In this document: one piece after another, positions 1 to 5,840 of the stretch | How the letters are laid out: every line of letters begins with the position of its first letter | Position numbering within the stretch: the first letter of the stretch is position 1 | Source of the DNA: Veillonella sp. AM51-8BH | GTDB lineage: Bacteria; Bacillota; Negativicutes; Veillonellales; Veillonellaceae | NCBI RefSeq assembly: GCF_003463825.1 | Contig: NZ_QSDY01000064.1 | Location: 1-10,254, forward strand | DNA length: 10,254 bases | Reading direction: 5' to 3' | Translations under genes and position numbers: made by a program | Notes under the pieces: model-generated | Seen by the model: the letters and a program-made list of their open reading frames with translations, nothing else | What the model was told of the DNA's origin: nothing | Database searches by the model: none

Positions 1-24
1 GCTTATATGGGTTGAAATGTAAAT

Positions 25-57
25 AAACTAGCTTATAGATATATAGGCTAGTTTTTT
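25..57 (+). terminator. Intrinsic terminator for an off-window plus-strand gene
   Basis: An 8-bp stem (AAACTAGC at 25-32 with GCTAGTTT at 47-54), extended inwards by A/T pairs, is followed by a run of T to position 57. This fits a rho-independent terminator for a gene ending left of the window. The reverse strand has only a weak T-rich tail, so bidirectional use is possible but less clear. Confidence 0.6.
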
Positions 58-68
58 ATTTGTTTTTA

Positions 69-105
69 AATTACTTCCGATAACGATATATTATCGGAAG
101 TAATT
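69..105. repeat. Perfect 15-bp inverted repeat, dif-like arms
   Basis: Positions 69-83 and 91-105 are exact reverse complements around a 7-nt centre (84-90). Neither side carries a clear T-run, so it is not an obvious terminator, unlike the hairpins on both sides of it. The inner 11-nt arms, ACTTCCGATAA (73-83) and TTATCGGAAGT (91-101), resemble Xer recombinase arms; the left arm differs at one position from the Firmicutes dif arm ACTTCCTATAA as I recall it. The centre is 7 nt rather than the usual 6, so a dif role is only a possibility. Confidence 0.6.
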
Positions 106-110
106 ATATA

Positions 111-137
111 AAGAAAATTGGGCCTATATGGCCCAAT
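111..137 (-). terminator. Intrinsic terminator of the PAP2 gene
   Basis: On the minus strand, ATTGGGCC (137-130) pairs with GGCCCAAT (124-117) around a 5-nt loop. It is followed by TTTCTTT. It lies 35 nt beyond the PAP2 stop codon, in the right orientation to end that transcript. Confidence 0.8.
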
Positions 138-171
138 CCCTTATGTTATATAGTTTTTTAGCTTATTAAGC

Positions 172-789
172 TTATTTGCGTTTAAATGTGTATGGTTCGT
201 ATTCTACATCATTATGACGGTTAGTCCACCAGTTCCAACCGATTCTTGCAAGCTTCCATGCAATGAAGCCTACGATAATGCCCAATACTAAGCCTGTTAA
301 TACATCTGTTGGATAATGTACAAATAGATATACTCTAGAAAATGCTACTACTAATGATCCAAGTAATGCTATAATTCCCAAATATCGCTTCTGAGGCGCT
401 ATTTGACTCAAGCCTAGGTAAATGGTCATGGCTGATGCAAATGAACCAAAACTATGGCCTGACGGGAATGAATAACTATTTGCTTTTGGTAACGCAGACT
501 CTAATGGTACTGTTACATTAGGAAAATCTACAAATGGTCTTAATCTAGCTACATGTGGTTTTAGACCTTGGTCACCGATGATTAATACAAATCCTAATGC
601 AATTATTATAGCTACGCCTAATACACGATATTTTTTCTGTAACATCAATAATAAGGCAATGACAATCCATAAGGCACCGCTGCCAGTAATTTTTGAAATA
701 AATGCCATAATTGGTGTTAAAAAACTATATACAAGATGGTCATGTACATAGAAGATCAAGGAGTGATCAAATTGTAAGATTGTGTCCAT
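172..789 (-). CDS. PAP2-family membrane phosphatase
   Basis: This is a 205-residue integral membrane lipid phosphatase. All three PAP2 motifs are intact: K77-x6-R84-P85, PSGH at 109-112 and S151-R152-x5-H158-x3-D162. The histidines H112 and H158 are the expected catalytic pair. Hydrophobic segments near residues 20-32, 38-50, 55-72, 114-130, 136-150 and 163-180 suggest about five or six membrane spans with the active site facing outwards. Family members dephosphorylate undecaprenyl pyrophosphate (BacA-independent carrier recycling), phosphatidylglycerol phosphate or phosphatidic acid; the sequence alone does not choose between them. The start has a good AGAGGAAA ribosome binding site. The gene is monocistronic, with its own promoter near 881-909 and a terminator at 111-137. 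Confidence 0.9.
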   Translation of the reverse strand: MDTILQFDHSLIFYVHDHLVYSFLTPIMAFISKITGSGALWIVIALLLMLQKKYRVLGVAIIIALGFVLIIGDQGLKPHVARLRPFVDFPNVTVPLESALPKANSYSFPSGHSFGSFASAMTIYLGLSQIAPQKRYLGIIALLGSLVVAFSRVYLFVHYPTDVLTGLVLGIIVGFIAWKLARIGWNWWTNRHNDVEYEPYTFKRK

Positions 790-826
790 AGTTTCCTCTT
801 CTACTTTTCTAAATGATAATTATTGA

Positions 827-860
827 GAATAGTTGAGGGTAGATTATATCCTCAATATTC
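827..860 (-). other. Leader stem-loop upstream of the PAP2 gene
   Basis: Positions 827-838 and 850-860 form an 11-bp stem with one bulged base (G832). It would lie in the 5' untranslated region between the predicted PAP2 promoter and start codon. No T-run follows on the minus strand, so it does not look like an attenuator; an mRNA-stability role is a guess. Confidence 0.4.
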
Positions 861-880
861 TTTATTGGATTTCCATATAC

Positions 881-909
881 ATTGTAATATGTATATATTG
901 GTTTCTCAA
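881..909 (-). promoter_or_regulatory. Predicted sigma-A promoter of the PAP2 gene
   Basis: On the minus strand, TTGAGA (909-904) is separated by exactly 17 nt from TACAAT (886-881). The predicted transcript starts near 874, leaving a leader of about 85 nt before the PAP2 start codon. Confidence 0.6.
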
Positions 910-922
910 TTACGTTCAAATA

Positions 923-966
923 ATAGCCTAAACTATTTATACATCATGGTCAATAGTTTAGGCTAT
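923..966 (-). terminator. Probable terminator hairpin after the VanW gene
   Basis: A perfect 15-bp stem pairs 923-937 with 952-966 around a 14-nt loop, about 20 nt past the VanW-gene stop. The T content after the stem on the minus strand is weak (TTATTTG). Termination is inferred mainly from position and stem length. Confidence 0.55.
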
Positions 967-984
967 ATTTAATAAAATCTTTAA

Positions 985-2328
985 TTATGGTTTCTTTTTA
1001 TCTGATTTTTTAGTTGAACCTTCAGGTGGCATTGTTATGATCGTATCTACTGGGTCATATACAGATTCAAAGGAATCAGTTTGGGTTACCCAGTTACCAT
1101 ATGTTATGGTTCTATACGTATTCATTGTTAGGCCTACATGCCCTTCTTGTACTTCTTTTTCTTTTAAAGACGGATCTACGCGTGTAATTGTCTTATTTGG
1201 TATTTCACTACGATCACCAACTGAAATAGATACATTTTTAGGCTTGTCTTGAGCAGTACCTATAATATAGATGGTTAGTGTACCATGATTCATCACGCTG
1301 AGGATATAAATGGATTGCTGGTATGGATTTCTAAACTTAAAGTCTAAATAGCCCCATGCTACTGTAGCATCACGACCAGCTTGAATATATCCAACAGGTT
1401 CAAAGTGAGGTGTACGTTCTACAATATTCATGCCAGATAATAAGGCTGTATTAAAGATGGTAGAACTAACTTGGCAAATGCCACCACCAATACCTGGAAC
1501 TAATTTGCCATCAATCATTACCGGTGCATCATCATAGCCAGCCTCAGCAGTACGCTCGCCTACAACATCGTTAAAGGAGAATACTGCACCAGGCTTAATC
1601 AACGTACCATTGATTTTATCAGATGCGAGTTGAATGTTATGTGTTCTGCTTTCATTATTTGGATCAAAATCTGTACTAAAGGATGCTAGAACTGTATTTA
1701 ATGGTTTTAAATCAGAATCAGTAACCTTAATAGTATTTTTTGTGGTAAATACCATAGATAGAGATGTAATGCTCTCTCCAGATTGTAATTGATCCTTAAG
1801 GTTTTGTAAGGTTGCATCAATATCAATGCGTTTACCTTCTTTAGCAGGATGGAATACAACTTGACCATTCTCAATAGTTAGATATGCATCATGTCCTGGT
1901 GTATCAATTGATTTAGCCAGCTCTGTAAGGTAAGTTTTACTTTTTACCTCATCTAGCTTATATTGTGTTTGAAAATGTTGGCCATAATATAAGGCATTAA
2001 ATCTATGTGAAAGTAATGTCCACCAATCATCTTCATACCCATATGTAGAAATAGCTTTTACTACAGCCTCTGTATCTACTTGAATACCTAAATCATGATA
2101 CGTAGCCTGTTGTTTTTTATTATTCCCCATATCAATGGATATAGTCTGTTGTGGTATTTTACTATTTAGTTCTTGTATTTGAGCTTGTAATTCACTCTTT
2201 GGTGTATTAGATAAATCAGTATCATTGTAAAATACGCCATACGATATATTTTCTGTTGGGATGTATGAGCAGCCGCTCGTACTCAGCAGGACAAGCATAG
2301 TCCCTAATATTATATATTTTTTACTCAT
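985..2328 (-). CDS. VanW-domain protein with G5-like C-terminus, probable lipoprotein
   Basis: This 447-residue envelope protein begins with a short basic and hydrophobic leader ending in a lipobox-like STSGC (cysteine 20). The -3 residue is threonine rather than leucine, so lipid attachment is likely but not certain. Residues 75-200 resemble the YoaR-type putative peptidoglycan-binding region found before VanW domains. Residues 215-355 are the VanW domain, with the glycine- and cysteine-rich motif GGGICQVSSTIFNT at 281-294. Residues 365-435 look like a G5 domain, and the tail is lysine-rich. VanW is named after a vancomycin-resistance cluster protein of unknown biochemical role; no van genes are present, so nothing here predicts resistance. 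The ribosome binding site is GGGAGAG. The gene is divergent from the recombinase, with its own extended -10 promoter and a probable downstream hairpin. Confidence 0.88.
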   Translation of the reverse strand: MSKKYIILGTMLVLLSTSGCSYIPTENISYGVFYNDTDLSNTPKSELQAQIQELNSKIPQQTISIDMGNNKKQQATYHDLGIQVDTEAVVKAISTYGYEDDWWTLLSHRFNALYYGQHFQTQYKLDEVKSKTYLTELAKSIDTPGHDAYLTIENGQVVFHPAKEGKRIDIDATLQNLKDQLQSGESITSLSMVFTTKNTIKVTDSDLKPLNTVLASFSTDFDPNNESRTHNIQLASDKINGTLIKPGAVFSFNDVVGERTAEAGYDDAPVMIDGKLVPGIGGGICQVSSTIFNTALLSGMNIVERTPHFEPVGYIQAGRDATVAWGYLDFKFRNPYQQSIYILSVMNHGTLTIYIIGTAQDKPKNVSISVGDRSEIPNKTITRVDPSLKEKEVQEGHVGLTMNTYRTITYGNWVTQTDSFESVYDPVDTIITMPPEGSTKKSDKKKP

Positions 2329-2368
2329 TGTATTATAAACTCTCCCAAATTAGTCATTATATTCTCTA

Positions 2369-2377
2369 ATTATAGCA
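2369..2377 (-). promoter_or_regulatory. Extended -10 promoter of the VanW gene
   Basis: The minus strand reads TGCTATAAT: a TATAAT hexamer at 2374-2369 preceded by TG at 2377-2376. No good -35 sits 17 nt upstream, which fits an extended -10 type. It lies about 40 nt before the VanW start codon. Confidence 0.55.
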
Positions 2378-2382
2378 TATAA

Positions 2383-2400
2383 GTACCTATTCTATGGTAC
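2383..2400. promoter_or_regulatory. Possible operator between divergent promoters
   Basis: GTACC (2383-2387) and GGTAC (2396-2400) form a short inverted repeat with an 8-nt spacer. It covers the upstream part of the VanW-gene promoter and overlaps the recombinase -10. A regulator bound here could act on both genes. The arms are short, so chance is possible. Confidence 0.3.
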
Positions 2401-2403
2401 AAT
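2395..2403 (+). promoter_or_regulatory. Extended -10 promoter of the recombinase
   Basis: TGGTACAAT at 2395-2403 has the TG extension and a TACAAT hexamer without a recognisable -35. The predicted start near 2410 leaves a leader of roughly 25 nt with an AAGGGTGA ribosome binding site before ATG 2436. Confidence 0.5.
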
Positions 2404-2435
2404 TATATTGATATTTTTAGGGGTAAGGGTGAATT

Positions 2436-3446
2436 ATGTCAGAGTCTAAGGAACAACAAAAACATTTCTATTTGCGCAATAATGATGCGCTTATGAATAG
2501 TACCAAGTTGTCTATGAAAGCCAAACAAAGTATATTGCTGTCTAAGGCTGAAAATACTGTGGATGCTTACGAATCGGATTGGGACGATTTCGTAGATTGG
2601 TGTACCTATCAAAAGGTATCTTATTTTCCGGCTACACCAGAAACTATAGTGAACTATATTAATGATCTTGCTGATTATGCTAAGGCAAATACGATTTCTC
2701 GTCGTATTAGCGCTATATCTGAGAATTATAATGCCTCTGGCCATCGGGATAATCCATGTATGGCACCTATCGTAAAACAAGCGTTACGGGGCATTAGACG
2801 TTTAAAAGGTACATTCCAACAAGGTAAGACACCAGTTCTATTAGAGGATATTGAAGATATTTTAGATTGTATGACCAAGCTAGATGTACCTGAATTACAA
2901 CTATTACGTGATAAAGCTATTCTTTTAATCGGATTTATGGGTGCTTTTCGTCGTAGCGAAATTGCGTCTATTACAGTAGAACATCTTCAATTCTCTCCGC
3001 AAGGTGTTGAGATCTTTATACCATCATCTAAAGCCGACCAAGAAGGTCAAGGTGCTGTAGTGGCGATTCCGCATCTATCTGGTTCTCCTTTAGACGCAGT
3101 TCGCGCCTTACAGCAATGGTTACGTGCGTCTGGTATAACAGAAGGTCCTGTATTTAGAGGTTTTACTAAAAATATGTCGTTACGTAAAACAGCTATATCC
3201 GATAAGATGATTGCCGAAATTGTAAAGAAATATATTTCTCTTATCGGTCTTGATCCTGCCATGTATGGAGCTCATAGCTTGCGTCATGGCTTTGCAACGA
3301 CTGCCGCAGCCTATGGTGTGGAAGAACGTAATATTATGAGACAAACACGCCACCATAGCGTAAATATAGTTCGTCGTTATATTAATGAAGCGAATAAGTT
3401 TGTAGACAACCCTATTTCAACAATCTTTGAAAAGCGATTTAGATAA
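2436..3446 (+). CDS. Tyrosine site-specific recombinase (phage-integrase family)
   Basis: This 336-residue enzyme would cut and rejoin DNA at specific sites through a covalent tyrosine intermediate. Residues 38-125 look like the SAM-like core-binding domain (TVDAYESDWDDFVDWC onward). Residues 132-325 form the catalytic domain with the full set of residues: R172 in GAFRRSEI, K199 in SSK, H280 and R283 in HSLRH, H306 in TRHHS and nucleophile Y315, nine residues after H306. The length and intact residues argue for an active enzyme. No phage, transfer or excisionase gene is nearby, so it is either a housekeeping or Xer-like recombinase, or what remains of an element. It is divergent from the VanW gene and convergent with the LysM gene, and it ends in a 27-nt tandem duplication. 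Its target site is unknown. Confidence 0.9.
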   Translation: MSESKEQQKHFYLRNNDALMNSTKLSMKAKQSILLSKAENTVDAYESDWDDFVDWCTYQKVSYFPATPETIVNYINDLADYAKANTISRRISAISENYNASGHRDNPCMAPIVKQALRGIRRLKGTFQQGKTPVLLEDIEDILDCMTKLDVPELQLLRDKAILLIGFMGAFRRSEIASITVEHLQFSPQGVEIFIPSSKADQEGQGAVVAIPHLSGSPLDAVRALQQWLRASGITEGPVFRGFTKNMSLRKTAISDKMIAEIVKKYISLIGLDPAMYGAHSLRHGFATTAAAYGVEERNIMRQTRHHSVNIVRRYINEANKFVDNPISTIFEKRFR

Positions 3447-3489
3447 CAACTATAAATCAGTTGATTTAGATAATAACTATAAATCGGTT
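3436..3489. repeat. Tandem 27-nt repeat spanning the recombinase stop codon
   Basis: Positions 3436-3462 and 3463-3489 match at 25 of 27 bases, differing only at 3447/3474 and 3459/3486. The first copy contains the last codons and TAA of the recombinase. Each copy has the arms GATTTA and TAAATC separated by 11 nt. The junction of the copies makes a near-palindrome of 16 bp (3453-3468). It may be a simple duplication or paired recombinase-binding sites. Confidence 0.85.
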
Positions 3490-3509
3490 AATACCATATA
3501 ATAAACAAC

Positions 3510-3544
3510 AAAAAGCAGCTATCTCTATTGAGTAGCTGCTTTTT
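3510..3544. terminator. Bidirectional terminator between the recombinase and LysM genes
   Basis: A 12-bp stem pairs AAAAAGCAGCTA (3510-3521) with TAGCTGCTTTTT (3533-3544) around an 11-nt loop. There are A-runs on one side and T-runs on the other, so it works in both directions. It serves the recombinase on the plus strand and the LysM gene on the minus strand. Confidence 0.9.
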
Positions 3545-3568
3545 CGTGTGGGTTACACCCATATATAT

Positions 3569-3877
3569 TTAGTTTTGAGCCACATAGTCCAAAGCTCTAA
3601 CTGGACTATCAGTTTTATGTGCTGGTACCTTTAAAACTGTACCAGGTACCAGTGTACCAGAATCACTGATGTTGTTAAGTTCTTTCATGGCATATACCAT
3701 TTCACGAACATCCATATCTTTATGAGCTGTACGAGCTGCAATATCCCACATTGTATCGCCTGCTTGTACCTTTACTTCGCGTACTGCATGTGTATTTACA
3801 TCTGTTACAGGGTTTGTCATATTATAACCAAATAATACTGTTAAGCACATTCCTAGCATCATTAATATATTTTTCAT
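3569..3877 (-). CDS. Small LysM protein, YneA-like SOS division inhibitor candidate
   Basis: This 102-residue exported or membrane-tethered protein has an N-terminal hydrophobic segment (residues 4-18), a short linker and one LysM domain at about 34-85 (VKVQAGDTMWDIA, then a VPGTVLKVP end). The arrangement, length and position divergent from lexA match Bacillus YneA, a LysM-containing SOS protein that delays cell division. Function is inferred from this architecture and from the LexA boxes in its promoter; LysM identity is clear. The start is ATG 3877, chosen for the GAGG ribosome binding site 6 nt upstream. The frame stays open to 3991, but that extension runs through the LexA boxes and promoter and has no good ribosome binding site. 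An ordinary LysM wall protein remains the alternative. Confidence 0.82.
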   Translation of the reverse strand: MKNILMMLGMCLTVLFGYNMTNPVTDVNTHAVREVKVQAGDTMWDIAARTAHKDMDVREMVYAMKELNNISDSGTLVPGTVLKVPAHKTDSPVRALDYVAQN

Positions 3878-3913
3878 CTCATACCTCACATTTATATCGA
3901 ACATAATATCTGA

Positions 3914-3925
3914 GAACATTTGTTT
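3914..3925. promoter_or_regulatory. LexA box candidate 1
   Basis: GAACATTTGTTT fits GAAC-N4-GTTY. It lies just downstream of the predicted start of the LysM transcript (near 3931), where LexA could block elongation or initiation. It is the weakest match of the three candidates. Confidence 0.55.
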
Positions 3926-3937
3926 GTTTACATGCAT

Positions 3938-3967
3938 ATGATAGCACACGAACGAATGTTCGGTCAA
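3938..3967 (-). promoter_or_regulatory. Promoter of the LysM (YneA-like) gene
   Basis: On the minus strand, TTGACC (3967-3962) is followed after 18 nt by TATCAT (3943-3938), with a TG extension before the -10. The best LexA box fills the spacer, so LexA binding would exclude RNA polymerase. Confidence 0.7.
3949..3962. promoter_or_regulatory. LexA box 2 (best match)
   Basis: CGAACGAATGTTCG matches the Gram-positive LexA consensus CGAACRNRYGTTYC at all but the last position and is nearly palindromic. It sits between the -35 and -10 of the LysM gene promoter. Confidence 0.88.
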
Positions 3968-3975
3968 GAGTTTTA

Positions 3976-3987
3976 GAACAAATGTTT
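3976..3987. promoter_or_regulatory. LexA box 3 at the lexA promoter
   Basis: GAACAAATGTTT fits GAAC-R-N-R-Y-GTTY. It overlaps the first two bases of the lexA -35 (3986-3991), as expected for autorepression. Its centre is 26 bp from that of box 2. Confidence 0.75.
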
Positions 3988-4014
3988 GCAAAAACTTTTA
4001 AAATTGCCTATAAT
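3986..4014 (+). promoter_or_regulatory. Promoter of lexA
   Basis: TTGCAA (3986-3991) and TATAAT (4009-4014) are exactly 17 nt apart. The predicted start is near 4021, giving a leader of about 110 nt before the GTG start codon. Confidence 0.78.
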
Positions 4015-4020
4015 AGGTAT

Positions 4021-4048
4021 ATAAGATAAGTAATTATCTTATGTTTTT
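4021..4048 (+). other. Hairpin plus T-run at the 5' end of the lexA leader
   Basis: ATAAGATAA (4021-4029) pairs perfectly with TTATCTTAT (4034-4042) around a 4-nt loop and is followed by GTTTTT. It would start at or next to the first transcribed base. The stem is A/T-rich and therefore weak, so a 5' stabilising structure is as likely as an early terminator. Confidence 0.4.
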
Positions 4049-4129
4049 ATTATATAGTACGAAATGAGTAAATTTTTCCACATATATATTAATATTATTT
4101 TGACATTACATTGACTATGGAGGTTCATC

Positions 4130-4801
4130 GTGAGACGCCCTGCTACAGATATTAATACTAAACAGCGCCGTATATTAGATTTTATTAAGGACTCATTACA
4201 TAATGAATATCGTTGTCCTACTGTTCGAGAAATCTGTACCCATGTAGGCCTTAGTTCTACTTCTACTGTGCAATCTCATTTGAATGCTCTTGAAAAGTTT
4301 GGTTATATTAAACGGGATCCTAATAAAAATCGTGCTATTACAGTACTAGAGGATACAAAACCTTCTATTTCTGTAGATGGTAATGAAACATCAAGTTCTG
4401 ATAATTTTGAGTTCTTAGGGGCTGGTTTAAAACAAGTTCCTCTTATTGGCACTGTACAAGCAGGTATGCCTATTACAGCAGTAGAAAATTTAGAATCTAC
4501 TCTTACATTACCTGTTCAATTAACTGGTGATTCTGACTGCTTTTTACTACGCGTTCAAGGCGAATCCATGATGAACATTGGTATGTATGAAGGTGATATG
4601 CTAATTGTACGTCATCAAAATACTGCTAATAATGGTGATGTTGTTGTAGCTCGTATTGATGATGAAGCAACGGTAAAACGTTTCTATAAAGAAAATGGAC
4701 ATATTCGTTTACAACCAGAAAATGATAATTTTGACCCTATTATCGTAGATGACTGTCATATCGAAGGCCTTGTGATTGGCCTTGTACGGGATAGAATTTA
4801 A
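4130..4801 (+). CDS. lexA: LexA, SOS repressor with self-cleavage domain
   Basis: This 223-residue transcriptional repressor of the DNA-damage response has an N-terminal winged helix-turn-helix (about 5-72, recognition region LSSTSTVQSHLNALEKFGYI). A linker at 73-100 leads to the S24 peptidase-like domain. The Ala111-Gly112 cleavage site lies in VQAGMP; catalytic Ser146 is in GESMM and Lys183 in ATVKRF. All parts needed for RecA-stimulated self-cleavage are present. The start is GTG 4130, supported by GGAGG 6 nt upstream. A predicted promoter with an overlapping LexA box implies autorepression, and the divergent LysM gene is the obvious local target. A terminator follows immediately. Confidence 0.97.
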   Translation: MRRPATDINTKQRRILDFIKDSLHNEYRCPTVREICTHVGLSSTSTVQSHLNALEKFGYIKRDPNKNRAITVLEDTKPSISVDGNETSSSDNFEFLGAGLKQVPLIGTVQAGMPITAVENLESTLTLPVQLTGDSDCFLLRVQGESMMNIGMYEGDMLIVRHQNTANNGDVVVARIDDEATVKRFYKENGHIRLQPENDNFDPIIVDDCHIEGLVIGLVRDRI

Positions 4802-4804
4802 TAA

Positions 4805-4837
4805 AAAACGGCTACAAATTGTAGCCGTTTTATTTTT
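4805..4837 (+). terminator. Intrinsic terminator of lexA
   Basis: A 12-bp stem pairs 4805-4816 with 4820-4831 (core ACGGCTACA / TGTAGCCGT) around a 3-nt loop. It is followed by ATTTTT and begins only 3 nt after the stop codon. Confidence 0.92.
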
Positions 4838-4868
4838 ATATTAGTTCTCTATTAAGTTTTAACAATCT

Positions 4869-4930
4869 ATATACAGATACAAAAAAACAGTAGCTACATA
4901 TGATAGCTACTGTTTTTAGTATCTGTATAT
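4869..4930 (-). terminator. Terminator of the dapB-asd-dapA operon, nested hairpin
   Basis: The inner stem pairs ACAGTAGCTA (4887-4896) with TAGCTACTGT (4904-4913). It is followed on the minus strand by seven T, a strong terminator starting just past the dapA stop. A second perfect 12-bp stem, 4869-4880 with 4919-4930, encloses the hairpin and its T-run. T-runs on both strands may also make it a backup for lexA readthrough. Confidence 0.9.
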
Positions 4931-4931
4931 T

Positions 4932-5819
4932 TTATTTTACATATTCAGCTAAAGCTTTATCAATATATGATGCTTCTTCAGCGCTAGGTTCACACATCGG
5001 TAAATTAAATACACCAGCAGGTAAGCCAATTTTACGAGCTGCATATTTAACAGGAATTGGGTTTGTAGTGATAAACATCGCTTTAACGATATCAGCTAAG
5101 TTTTGATGAATACGAAGTGCTTCGTGATTATGACCCGATTCATAAGCTTGAATCATAGCATTCATATCTTTGCCAGCCACATGGGACACAACGGATACTA
5201 CACCACAAGCACCTACTGATAACATTGGTAATGTAAGTCCATCATCCCCACTGTATACCATGAAGTCTTCTCCTGGCATTAAGCGTTTGATTTCAGAGGC
5301 AATCATAAGATTGCCACTAGCCTCTTTAATAGCACATACATGTGGATATTCATTATGTAATTGTGCTAGTGTTGTAGGAAAAATTCCTGTTCCAACACGG
5401 CTTGGTACATTATATACCATGATTGGAAGCGTAGTAGCCTCTGCAATAGCTTTAAAGTGTAAGTATTGGCCTTGTTGATTTGGCTTATTGTAGTAAGGTA
5501 CTACAACCAATAAACCATCGATTCCATCAATTTTAGAAACTTCTTTCACAAATTCTACAGAAGATTTTGTGTCATTTGAACCTACGTTAGCAATAATAGA
5601 ACCTTTATGACCACATTCTTTAGCAATAGCTGTAAATAATGCTAATTTATCCTCTTTAGACATGGATGGGTTTTCCCCTGTTGTACCGCATACAACGAGG
5701 CCATCAGAGCCATTATCTAACAAATGATTAGCAATAGCTACACTATTTTCTATGTTTAAGGATCCATCATTATTAAATGATGTAATCATAGCCGTTAATA
5801 CTCGACCAAAGGTTTTCAT
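4932..5819 (-). CDS. dapA: 4-hydroxy-tetrahydrodipicolinate synthase
   Basis: This cytosolic enzyme condenses pyruvate with aspartate-4-semialdehyde, the first committed step to diaminopimelate and lysine. At 295 residues it has the usual family length and forms a single TIM barrel. Visible landmarks are GTTGE at 45-49, Y136 in YNVPSR with R141, and the Schiff-base lysine K165 in AIKEASG; these match E. coli Y133, R138 and K161. The ribosome binding site GGGGAGGA precedes ATG 5819. It is the last gene of the dapB-asd-dapA operon, 21 nt after asd, and uses the Asd product directly. Allosteric lysine inhibition varies within the family and I did not assess it. Confidence 0.96.
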   Translation of the reverse strand: MKTFGRVLTAMITSFNNDGSLNIENSVAIANHLLDNGSDGLVVCGTTGENPSMSKEDKLALFTAIAKECGHKGSIIANVGSNDTKSSVEFVKEVSKIDGIDGLLVVVPYYNKPNQQGQYLHFKAIAEATTLPIMVYNVPSRVGTGIFPTTLAQLHNEYPHVCAIKEASGNLMIASEIKRLMPGEDFMVYSGDDGLTLPMLSVGACGVVSVVSHVAGKDMNAMIQAYESGHNHEALRIHQNLADIVKAMFITTNPIPVKYAARKIGLPAGVFNLPMCEPSAEEASYIDKALAEYVK

Positions 5820-5840
5820 ATCTGTCCTCCCCTTGATAGA

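Noticed and set aside
790..984. A small gene between the PAP2 and VanW genes
   Set aside because: I saw only a promoter, a leader hairpin and a terminator-like hairpin, with no frame having a ribosome binding site.
1037..1252. Plus-strand open frame inside the VanW gene
   Set aside because: It is antisense to a clear domain-bearing gene and has no recognisable motif or convincing ribosome binding site. The same holds for the antisense frames inside the recombinase, dapA, asd and recN.
985..2328. Vancomycin resistance from the VanW protein
   Set aside because: VanW domains are widespread in bacteria without resistance. No vanH, vanA/B or vanX homologue is present.
2436..3446. Prophage or integrative element marked by the recombinase
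   Set aside because: There are no phage, conjugation, excisionase or tRNA-site features around it. The neighbours are ordinary chromosomal genes, so no element boundaries can be supported.
3878..3991. Open frame extending the LysM protein by 38 residues at its N-terminus
   Set aside because: The stretch contains the LexA boxes and promoter elements, has no good ribosome binding site and would bury the hydrophobic leader. ATG 3877 has GAGG 6 nt upstream.
4100..4105. TTGACA as the lexA -35
   Set aside because: A -10 at normal spacing would fall on the lexA ribosome binding site and start codon. The TTGCAA-17-TATAAT pair at 3986-4014 fits better and overlaps a LexA box.
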